From: Anodontia alba
Taxonomy: Eukaryota; Mollusca; Bivalvia; Lucinida; Lucinidae
Assembly: GCA_964016985.1 (NCBI GenBank)
Contig: OZ024833.1
Location: 65,209,985-65,273,984 of the forward strand
Length of the DNA: 64,000 nucleotides
Direction: 5' to 3'
Position 1 is the stretch's first letter; the number at the start of each line of letters is the position of its first letter. The notes under the pieces are model-generated. The model was given only the letters and a program-made list of their open reading frames with translations. It was not told the origin of the DNA and searched no databases. Positions 1 to 12,000 of this stretch are shown here, piece after piece. The position numbers were made by a program, and so were the translations under genes.

Positions 1-33
1 ATTTCTACCCAAAAAATCTTCCAATTCTCTCAC
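1..33 (-). CDS. HSD17B7: HSD17B7-like exon 5, truncated by window edge
   Basis: After a poly-T tract and CAG (36-34) the frame reads VRELEDFLGRN, matching human IRELEPLL directly after FGHF. It joins phase 0 to phase 0 with exon 4. The catalytic Ser/Tyr/Lys exons lie outside the window. Confidence 0.85.
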   Translation of the reverse strand, partial: MRELEDFLGRN

Positions 34-3000
34 CTGAAAAAAAAAAGAATTGTAATATAGCTGCTTAAAATTTGATTATTCACTCCAGAGCAGTAGTTAA
101 CTTGATAAGATGTTTTTTTCAATCCAAAAGTATTGATATTTTTCTTATTTCTCCAAAAAATCGTATGTTGTAGGAACACATTAGAAGTGCCTCGGCAAGG
201 TGCTTCTAATGAGTACCCCCAACATGTTTTCGCGAAGAAATAAGCAAAATATTTACCTGATACTCCCTCTTACTAGACCTATGGATAAGATGTTTTTTGT
301 TTTTTTTCTTCAACAAACAAGTGTTGTTCTGGTTTCTCCATAAAAAATATGTTAAGGGTGAGGGGCTTCTAATGAACACCACAATATATGCTTCCTAAAG
401 GGCAGTAGACAAGGTGCTTTTTTTTTTCAACCAAAAAGTGTTGATAACTCAAATTTCCCCATGAAAACATAGGTTGTGAGTACTCGTTAGAAAAGATAAT
501 GCATGTTTTTTCGTGGAGAACTAAGAAAAATATTTTTCTGTATACCCCTTTCATTTAGAGCTGACAAATATTCTTGCAACAAATTTTTTGCATCAAAACA
601 TACAAAAATGTGTCTTAGAGAAAGGCTGGCACGATTAATCGGATAATCGATTAATAGATCGATAAATTCCACAAAAATGACTATCATTACAGATTTGCTA
701 ATAATTGATCAATTTCTGTGTTTCTTACTTTACCGTATTTACCCTTAGTATTCAGGCACCTCAACTCTTTACCATACTTTATCTAAAATTTAAATTTGAA
801 CGTCCAAGTTACTACCCACTGTTGTGTCTAAAATAGCTGGGTGAGTGGCAAACAGTGTAGACGCTGATGAGATGCCGCGTTTGTGGCATCTCATCTGGGT
901 CTACACTGTTTGCTAAGGCCTGTCTGACAAAATACATACAATAAAGTATAACATATGAAAGAGTCATGCTCAAATAGGTAAAATTATGGAAACATCTTCA
1001 GCGATTACTAAACGATTATCAATCACAATGGTAGGTCTGATAAATCGATTATCTTTTCAGCTCTGATTAGCCAGTCTTATAGGTATAAGGGACAGCAAAG
1101 TCCCAAATCCACGTAGTCTGACCAGGGCCTTATCAGACAGTGCAGCTTGGTTGGCTGATCTTGATCTTTACTGTTCCACTATGCGCCAAAAGGCATCTTA
1201 TTTCATGGCATGGCTCATATGTTAACCCTTGTCATGCTGAATAAATGAAGATGCCACACCCACTTCTGTCAGCCAATCAGACTGCTTGATCCAGGTTGTT
1301 GATACAAACATCTCATACTGAATGACAAATAGTGCAGATCCAGATCAGTTGGCTTCTTCAGAAGCCAACTGATCTGGATCTACACTATTTGCAAAGTCGG
1401 GGCATATCGGGGTTCCGCAGGACTAGGGTCAAGGGGATTTTATACACTTGTAAGATTTTCTGACATTTTTTACAAGATAGATAACTTCTGTGACCTCCTA
1501 TTTGTGTTCATTCACACTAAAAGCCCTTCCTCTTAATACATGTATTCCTTATAACTGTTTCCCCATCTACTTCCATAGTTCCTGATAAGGGGCTTTTTTC
1601 CAACCGAAAAGTATTGATATTTTTCCTATTTGTCCATGAAAACATATGTTGTTGTACTCATAAGAAGCACCTCATAGAGGTGCTTCTGATGAGTACCCAT
1701 AACATATGTTTTTGTGGAGAAATAAGAAAAAGATATTGTGGATACCTAATCTTATCTGAAGATATGTAGCTCTGATAGGGACCCATTTTTTTTTTTTTTC
1801 ACGAAATGTGCCTAAATTATCTACATAGACAACTGCATAACTTTTTGTTCTTTTTTTTTTTCTTTGTTTTTTTTTTTTGTTTTTTTTTCTCTCAACCACA
1901 AAATGATGGTGTCTTTCTTATTTTTAGATGAATATGTGTTGTGGTCACAGTGAGTACTCATTTGAAGTGTTTTATGACTTTCTATCAAAACAAGTATTAG
2001 TCAAGGCTGTCTTAAAAACCCCCTTATCACATCAATGGAACTTTAAAAAGACCCAAGGTTGACTTTCTAAATGAAACATCATGCCCTGTGTTCTGGAAAA
2101 AAAAAACAGAAAAATATCCCTTATTTGTCATCAGGTCATTTTTCCTTGTGAATGCTGAAGGTAAAACACAGCTCCAGATAGATTATATTTTTTTTTCTTA
2201 TTTCTCTGTCTTTTGTGTTGAGGTTTTATGGCCCAGTCAATCCACTGGGGTCATGTTGAGTGCGGTCAATTTACATAACCACTCTGTTACTGGGCAGGCT
2301 TAGTCCTCTAAGCTCATGGAGAAATAAAAAAAATATCTATTGTCTGGTTGAAAAAAACAAACAAAAATTCCTTAACTCCAGCTATCATACAATAGGTAGT
2401 GTTTTTTTTTTTTGTTTTTTTTTTGTTTTTTGCGGGAGTGGGGGGGGGGGGGGGGGGGTCCTAACCCTTGCCATGCTGAATAAATTAAGAAGTACTAACC
2501 TTTTCATGCTAAATAAATTAAGATGCCACACCCACCCACTTCTAATTTTCAGGCAATCAGATTACTTGATCCAGGTTGTTTATACAAATTCACATATTCT
2601 TAATGACAAACAGTGCAGATCCAGATCAGTTGGCTTCTTCAGAAGCCAACTGATCTGGATCTACACTGTTTGCAAAGGCAGGGTAGATCAGGGATCAGCA
2701 GGACCGGGGTTGATATTTTTTTTTCTTATTTCTACATTAAAAATTATTGTGTGGATACTCTTAGAAATGCCTCACCAAGTTACTTCTCATGAATACCCAC
2801 AACGTTTTTCGGAGAAATAAGAAATATATTATCTGGCTACTCTATCTTACCTGGAGCTATGTAGAATAGAAACTAAATCTATCAAGTAACATACCATTAC
2901 ATAATGGCCAAATAAATTGGTGGCAAAAACTTTCTGCAGACCATCACCAGTGACATCGTCTTCATGATTTAAAGCTCCACATCCCGTAGTCAAGATCTTG

Positions 3001-6000
3001 GCACCTTTCCTGAAAACATCATAACAGTAAGATAACTTGCTAAGGAGGGGTATTTGGGATAATTTTTGTCCAGTTCTCCATAAAAACATATGTTGTGGGT
3101 ACTCATTTGAAGCGCCTCAGTGAGGCGCTTCAAATTAGTACCCACAACATATGATTTTATGAAGAAATCAGAAAAATTAATAACACTTTTACTGAAAAAA
3201 GAATAACAGCGGACTTGTTTAGAAGGAGCATCTGAGATAATTTTCTCCTGTTCTACATAAAACGTGTTGTGGGTACTCATCTGAAGTGCCTCGGCGAGGC
3301 GCTTCAAATGAGTCCCCACAACATGTAATTTTATGGAGAAATAAGAAAAATTAACCCAGAATTATCACCAAATACTCCTCCTTAACAAGTAACTAGGATC
3401 TTAGTACCTTTCCTGAAAACAGGATAATAGTAATAGAGGTCTTGTTAAGGAGGGGTATTTGATGATATTTCTGGGATTACTTTCTCTAGTTCTCTACAAA
3501 AACATACGTAGTGGGTACTCATTTGAAGCGCCTTGGTAAGTGCATTGTGCAGTATTTTTTCTTTCAAGAGTCAATACTTGTACAAAGGAATTAACTATAT
3601 GTGTCTCTATAGTCACTACTTGTACAAAGGAATTAACTACACGTATCTCTATCTGGCAAGTGCTTTACTATTGCTGGAAAGAATTATTAAGTTGATTTGC
3701 CAGCATGTATCGATTTTGGAGCAAAAATACAACAGGTGAAAACACGAGACCCATTGGCCACGATTCACTCACCCGAGTAAAACAGCCATTGCATATCTGC
3801 AGATGCCATGCAACATTCTTTCGGTATTGCCAAAGCAACTAGGATACAAATTTGTTGAAAAAAGATCAAAGGTCATCCTAGGATGATCATTTCAACAAAC
3901 TTAGTAGAGCTTGAGTCCTTATACCAAGATTTAGCCTCAAAGCTTTATTGGTTCTGGAGAGGAAGATTTTTATGTGCTTTTTTAACATATATGAGCATGG
4001 TGGTCATCTTGTTCAATGTAACAGAAGGCCCTATGAAGTGAAAATTCATCAAGTGGTTTCAGATAAGACAAAATTTAAATTTAATGATTAGCAATTCGAC
4101 ACATGTATACAGCTCAGGGCCAAGGGCAGATAACCCTGGGGACAACATTTTGATTGTAACTAAACTGTTTAACTACTTAAATCATGCATTGTAAGTTTCA
4201 GCTTTTAGTCTTTAATACATTCTGAGACAAAGATCTGTCAATTTTTTCCTCATACAAATGTATGGGAATGCAAATTTGTCCTTGCAATAAAAAGGTCAAA
4301 TCAACCTATGATCATCATTTGAACAAACTTAGTACATCTTACAATGAGTCCAATTTGATGAGTTCAGATTTAATGACGCATCAATCCATGAGGGTCATTA
4401 GCGTCTAAATGGTGTTCTAACTTGGTTATGAAATGTATCGGTTATAATGATAAGTCATACATGCCTAAAATGTAAAACTAGAATGAAGTTAAAAAAAATT
4501 AAAATTGTTATATTTTGTTAAAAAGATTGATGTGTTTTAAAAACGTGTGTTATCAGCAGGTACATCTTCAAATAAGTATCTTAGGTCATTTGTTTGGAAA
4601 AATTGAGAAAATTCAATGCAATCGATCAGAAAAAGTTTCAACGAAAAAGGCTCATTACAGCTTATACAAAGTGGCTGATCTTCTCATTCAAGTAGATAAG
4701 AATGTGTGAGTCTGGTATGGAACCACTTCTTCTCGTCTTAATGATCGATAAATGGTATTTTTACCAAGAACCGGTTTTACTTCATGTAGTTTGTTGAATG
4801 TTGCTCTGTCCCATGACATCTGCCATTTGGATAAGATGTACCTGTTGATAAAAGGTTTCCTGATATGCCAAGATCCAGCCTCAAATGTTTTTTGGGGGGG
4901 TTCTGGAGAAGAAGATATTTAAGCATTTTTACATGTATGGGCATGGCGGTCATCTTAATAAATTCACCATGAACATCTGTACAAATTTTCAATTCCCCTT
5001 TAACAGAAGGCACCCCATGAGGTTTTAAGAAAATTGGCTTAGGGGTTTCAGAGGAGAAGTCATTCAAAGGTGAGGACAGATAGACGACAAACATTAAAAG
5101 TGATCACAATAGCTCATCCTGAGCCTTCAGCTCAGGTGAGCTAAAAAAGGCCAAAATTACCTACTGTAAATCAGTTTTCTATTCTAAGGTGGGAAAATCA
5201 AATGAAGAAATGTAATGCAGATTATATTATCTGGTCCTTTGAGATCAACAAGTCCATGTCCGGATTTTGAAAAAAATATACGAGGGTGACTAATGAGACC
5301 TAAATGGCCAAAACTACCAGTAGCTATTATGGCCCAGAAAACTTCCAACATTTTGGCTATTTTCAATTTCTAGGATAAGGGCAGTATAGAGTGAAAAAAG
5401 TTTATGGAGATAACTTTTTTTTTTCAGTAATACCTAATGGTGACCCATTTATTGTCCAGGTCCTGTGATAAACACAGTACTTACGGAGATAGTATAGCTA
5501 ATACTTGATTCCAGTTGATACTTGACACAGGCATTATACCAGCATTCAGATAAAGATAATCTAATCTTGAATACCTGTCAAGAAAAAAGAAATTAATAAA
5601 ACATCGCTCAAGGTAAGTTGCAAAGCTCTTGATAAGGCACTTTTATGAACAAAAGTACTGAATTTTTTTCTCATTTCTTCATGAATATATATGTTGTGGG
5701 TACCCATCAGAAGTGCCTCACTGAGGCACTTCTAATGAGTACCAATAACATATGTTTATGTGGAGAAATGAAAAAAAATATTTACAAAATACCCCTTCTT
5801 ATCTGGACTTATGGACAAACTGATAATTAATGTGATGAGTCTTAGTTATACCATGGTTTGTGCACATGTACATGTACGATGGGATAATGACCGAGAGTGA
5901 GCGAGTGCATTATCGCATGTACATGTGCAGAACCATGGTATAACTGATTTATCACATTTTTATGCATGTAGATCATCTACATCGTGAGATATTTCATGCT

Positions 6001-9000
6001 TAATGTTGGGAATTTAGGCTACTGTGATAATTTTAGGATATTTTATTTTGCATCAAATCATACTAAACAGGACTGCATCAATAAAGCATCAAAACACATC
6101 TTGTAAGTACCCTTTCATAGCTCCAGCTCTATATGAGTGGCTATCAGATAAACGTTTTCTTCACAAAAACTTGTTATGGGTTTTCCTTAAAACCACCTCC
6201 TTGAAGTGCTCCAAATGAGTACCCACAAGTTTTTGTGGAAAATTAAGAAAAATATTAATTTATGTTTTGACTGAAAAAGCGCCCTATCTGGAGTTATGCT
6301 CTTTCTTTAACCCATATATACTGAATAGAATCTCCCACACTATATATTGGAAAAGTCCAATTTCAATTTTAGGTACGTCAGGCTATGAGATTTAGATATT
6401 CCTATTTGCAAATAGTGGAGACCCTGATCAGACACCACATTCTGCAGCGTTTGATCTGGGTCTGCACTGTTTGCCAATTACCTGTTTCAGGGTCTCCAGA
6501 CTACAATGGGTTAAACTCTTTCTAGCTTGGTTGCAGTCAGTCCTATCTGACCATTAGGCCAAATAAAAAAATGTGTGTTTAGGGTAACCCTACCTTACCT
6601 AATTTTCCTGCTGAAACCTGGCAATTTTTTTTCATGTTTTCTCAACAAAAAAAGTAGGTGGTACTCGGATAAAACATTTATGCTAAATATTCAGACAAAA
6701 AGATCTGAGCAAACAGTGTAGACCCAGATCAAACTGCTCTTATGGGAGCAGTTTGATCAGGGTCTACACTGTTTACCATTCTGTCAGTACTTTTAGACAC
6801 ATCTAAGGATAGCCAAACAGATTTGGTAAAATTTTATGCATGAAATCCAAATACATTTGGCAATTATGGTATAATTCTAATAAAAATGTAAAAAAAAAAA
6901 AAAAAAAATCCCCACCTACATTTGTACCCAACCTATTTTTTTTTTTTCTAACACGTTACCGTAAAGGCACATATTCTTTATTTGGCCTTACTCACAGTGC
7001 TTTTGTTTGTTTGTTTGTGTTGAGGTTTTACAGCCCAGTCAACCCAATGGGGTCGTGTTCGAGTGCGGTCAGTTTACCTAACCACACTTTTACTGGGCAG
7101 GCTTAGTCCTCTAAGCGGTTAACCAGTATTGTGCACATTCTTTCGCCAGAAACTGACAACTGCCCTTCTTGAATCAGTGGAAGGGAGAGAATGACTGTAG
7201 AAAATATTTCATGGTCAATCTCCACGAAAGAATGTTGCCGACCTCGGCAGGGGTTGAACCCGCGACCTCCCGGTCTCCAGTCCGACGGCGCATCCAACTG
7301 AGCCACCGAGGCCGGCCACAGTGGGTTGGACTTTTACCAGGACAAATCAGCAATTTGGTTTCAGTAGTGGGATCTTCAACCTGCACAGAGGTATCTCCAT
7401 GGACAGGGATCCTCCTGTTAAGGTCTCAATCAGAAGGACGGTGCACTGAATTAAGATCATTCCTGCCAATGCTGCTAATAGAGGATGTTTATGTTCTGTA
7501 TGCCAAAAATTTCTCCTGTGAGAGGGGATCAAGCTCACAACCTCTAGCACAAGCGGCAAGTGCATTAATCACTGATAATATCTTGAAACATACCATATCA
7601 GTAGGCAAGCCAATGTAGTCATATAGCTATGCCTAGTTGAATTTTCTATGATGAAAACAAGTTTTAGGATATAAAAAGATTATGGGTATTTGCAATGGCA
7701 AAAATGGATAAATTATGATTTTGGCAATATTTACAACCTATTTTCGGCATTTCAAATAGCAAGTAAAAAGTGATGAAAAAAATAAGTCCAGTTGGTAGTA
7801 CACGGTTTTAGCTTCAAGGATCAATGAATAAATTTTCCCTTGGAATCTCTTTCTCATAAACCAACACAGATGACGCTTTTATTGTTATATTTTGATATAC
7901 AAATATACAGTGAACCCTCCTTACAATGACTGCATTTGTTACCAAAGACGCTGCCATTAAAATGAATTTGCTGTTGTAAAGAATCCTTAATGAGCAGATC
8001 AATATGTAAGAAAGACCTTGCATTGTTCTTATTTCCTCACAGAACACGTTTTGGAAATTTGTTACTGAGGCAATTCTAACAAATATCCAAAACATGTTTC
8101 TTTAAAGTATTGAATACAATATTTTTGCATAATCTGTTACTAATTGTTACCTCTTAAGCAACGGTTTTATGACAATCAAATTGTCATTACAACAAATTTT
8201 GTTGTATCAAGTGTCGTTATAAAGAGGGTTGTCTGCAATTGGAAATCTGTCTTTTACAACGCTTAAAACATTATCACTCTATGGGCAAATTCAGCAGACA
8301 ACAAACTGTTTATATTTTTTTCTTATTTGGCCCTGAAAACAGGATTTGGCATTTCATGCAAACTGTCTCTATTGGAGACAATTTGCATGAAATGTCAAAT
8401 CCCAATTTCAGAGAAAAATAAGAAAAACATTTCAATACATTTTCTGCTGAAAAGTTTATCCGGCATGCTAAGTCTTTCAGATGAGAGTGACATTTGGAAA
8501 AATTGCCCATTTCCATTCTCTTCACATATACTTTCCAAATCAGATGAAGATCTCACTACATAATATGCTTTGGTAAATATTCAGAGATATTAATATTGAT
8601 TGTAATAATTTTGTGTGTGCGTGTGTGTGTGTGGAAATAAGGCATCAACATATTTCTCACACAAAAAAGAAGAAACAAAAATGTAAAAAAAAAAAACAAA
8701 AAAAAAAAAAACATATTTCTAAAAAAAAAAAAAAAAAAGGCAGAAAGAAGAAAACATCGGGACATATTAGCTCCCGCTTAGGTGAACAGTAATTTGGGCA
8801 AATTCAGGATTTTTTTCACAAATACATGTACTGCATTTTGCAACACCTGATCTGGGTCTACACTGTTTGAATATGCCTGTCTAATCCAATACTTATGGCA
8901 ACTACGATAACTTAAATATTACTGAAAGAGCGATAAAACTCATGACATAAAGGCTGTGCCCTGCAAAAACCTGTCTTCGAGCATATGGGCCAGTGAAGAC

Positions 9001-12000
9001 AAAGATCAGACTGCACAACCATGCAGTCTGATCAGGGCCTTCATTGTCGGCTAACAGAATCATTGGATGCTGCAAATTGTATAAATGGATAGTAATGGCC
9101 TAGATGATGCTTTGTCCATGAGTAGGATAATCCGAATGCGCATTTTGCATAGCAACAGATAAAGTGCTTTTTTCATCCGAAAAATGCTGATATCTTTATT
9201 ATTCCTGAACAAAAAACATATGTTGTGGGTACTCATTAGAAGCGCCTCGGTGAGGCGCTTCTAATGAGTACCCACAACGTATGTTTTCATCGAGAAATAA
9301 GAAAAATATGATGTGGATACCCCCTCTTATCTGTAGCTATGATTTTGCATACGTTCGAAGGCTATTTGTTTCTTGTCATGTCCCATATTTGACTCTGTGG
9401 ACCACATTTGACTAATAATGACAAACTGACATCTACACGGTGTCTTGTACTTCGTGTACCTCTCCATAATTTGTTCAGCTGCCTGGAGGACGGATTCAAC
9501 GCTGCTTGTATCTACTGTGAGGATTGATATATCTGCTCCATTGTGACGATGAAGCAGTTTTGTCTTTGCCAGCTTTGCCCTGTCTGTATTCCGACATGCC
9601 AAACATAAATGAATGGTCGGGTACTCTGACAACAACCTGTCAGCCAAAGACAGGCCTATGCCACTGAAAGAAAACATGGAAGTCATCAGATATGAGTTTT
9701 TAAACTACAGTAATTACCCGAAATATTTGGGCACCTTAACTCCTTACTAGTACTAAAACATAATACTGTAATAACCCTAAGTTTTCAGGCAAATATGCCA
9801 TTGCAAACAGTGTAGACACAGATCAGACACTGTAGAATGCGGCATCTGATCAGGGTCTATTCTGTTTGCCATACATACAACAATATTTTAGACACTAGTA
9901 GAATAGAATATTTCAAAATTTTGGACAAGTATGGTAAGTAGATAAGGTGTCCCAATACTTAGGATTATTACAGTATTCTGACTATCTGTTGAATTGCCAA
10001 AAAAACAAAACATTTATATGAATTATGCTGTGGAGCCCAAATATATTTGCTATTAACCCTTGTCATGCTGAGTAAGTTAAGGTGCTATGCCCATTTCTAA
10101 TTTTCAGCCAATCAAATTACTTGATCCAGATTGTTGATATCAATTCACATATTTAATGGCAACAGTGCAGATCTAGATCAGTTGGCTTCTTCAGAAGCCA
10201 ACTGATCTGGATCTACACTGTTTGCAAAGACAAGGTATATCCAGGTTCAGCAGGACAAGGGTTAAAAATGGTATAAAAAAAATGTAAAAAATAATTCCTA
10301 CCTACTTTACCTACTTTCTTCTAATGTGTTACCCTAAACACACTTTTTTTATGTGGCCTTATCTGTAAATGAAATCAAATCACAGCTGTAGATTAAAAAA
10401 TATGGGCCATCAGTGTTCACTAAATTAGGATGGGAGAAAAAGTACCTTAAGAGCCAGAGCATGACAAAACCAACAAAATGGCATGTGCACCCTGCAAAGA
10501 CTTGGATCAGCCTGAGCATCCACCCAGTCCGATCAGTCTTTGCTGTGCACTCAACGGGCAGCTAAAGACCCAAGCTTTCTTCATGTGAACAGCGAAGACT
10601 CTGATTAGACTGGGTGGATGCCCTGGCTGATCTGAGTCTTCACTGGGCACACATGCCATTTTGTCGGTTTTGTCATGCACTGGCTCTTATGATATATGCA
10701 GGTTTTCATTGAGAGGCAGCTGGAGGCAAAACTGAGTCTCAAATCATTTTCTGGCCTCCTCAAATTTTGATTTTGTAGAGTACAGTGTTGTAAACAAAAA
10801 CATGAAACAATAATACTATGTCACTACTGTCTGGTGGTCAGATAAATCTCATCAAAAATTGACGAACTTTGCCCATCAGCAATCCCAAACCAGATCTATA
10901 CAAGATCAATTCACATGCCAAGCTTGGTAATAAAGTCCACTGATATTTACTCAAGTTACCGCCCGGAAAAAAATACAGATGGACAGATGGACGAAAGATG
11001 GATAAATCAATAATGGATGACCAAAGTGAAACCATAATACCCACCACTATTGTGTGGCGAGGTATAAAAATGTGGAGTCAGTCGCCTCAAATTCATCTGT
11101 GGCCTCTCTTCAGTTTTTTTTTTTTTTTTAAATGAAAACCCTGCGATTATCATGAACACCCCTCAAAGACCTGAATCACCTGCACATCGAATACATCCAG
11201 ACAGGGGTCATCCTAGAGCTTTCAGAGAGGGAGAAGTTTTGCAACAATTTCAGGATTTCAGGGAGAAGTTTTGATCCCTATACATTCTATACATTTTTTA
11301 CTTCTCCCTCAGCTCAAGATAGGGTTAAGTCAGCCAGCTTAGGGAGACTTTCTCCCAAATCGCCCTCTAGGATGACCCCTAATATTAAGACACTTTTTTA
11401 TGCTGAAAAGTAATGATGCTTCATATCCCCAGATAAGAGAGGGTATCAGGAAAATACCCTCTAATGAGTACTTCTAATGAGTACCCACAACATGTTTTCA
11501 TGGAGAAATAAGAAAAATATCAACAGTTTTGGGTTGAAAAAGCAACTTTACTGGAGCCATGTTTTTTTCTTTTTACTTTGTTTGTGTTGAGGTTTTACGA
11601 CCCAGTCAACCCAATAGGGTCATGTCCAGCGCGGTCAGTTTACCTAACCACACATTTACTGGGCAGGCTTAGTCCTCTAAGCGGTTAACCAGTATTGTGC
11701 ACATTCTTTTGCCAGAAACTGACAACTGCCCTTCTTGAATCAGCGGAAGGGAGAGAATGACCGTAGAAAATATTTCATGATCAATCTCCACAAAAGAATG
11801 TTGCCGACCTCGGCGAGGGTTGAACCCGCGACCTCCTGGCCTCCAGTCGGACGGCGCATCCAACTGACCACCGAGGCCGGCTCATTAGCGGAATAATTGG
11901 GACGGCTGTAAGAGTGGGGGTCATGCAGCATACTCCATATCAGGTGGCAACAAGAGAAAATGTACTTTATGACATATGTAGCCAGCCAAGACTCTGGTCA

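Noticed and set aside
3088..3330. CRISPR-like repeated palindromes
   Set aside because: Spacing and interior are irregular, the units are transposon hairpins and the genome is eukaryotic.
7103..7306. Open frames of the MAQLDAPSDWRPGGRGFNPC type, repeated at 11669, 29650, 55356 and 62869
   Set aside because: They are translations of the tRNA-like head and body of SINE1; the same peptide recurs wherever the SINE does.
7245..7316. A tRNA gene suggested by the A and B boxes
   Set aside because: The boxes belong to the SINE1 head; it does not fold as a complete cloverleaf by eye and recurs in every full copy.
9327..9459. Extension of HSD17B7 exon 2 to the end of its open frame
   Set aside because: The residues after IMER do not match the family, while splicing at AG|GTACAC joins perfectly to the NAG-motif exon.
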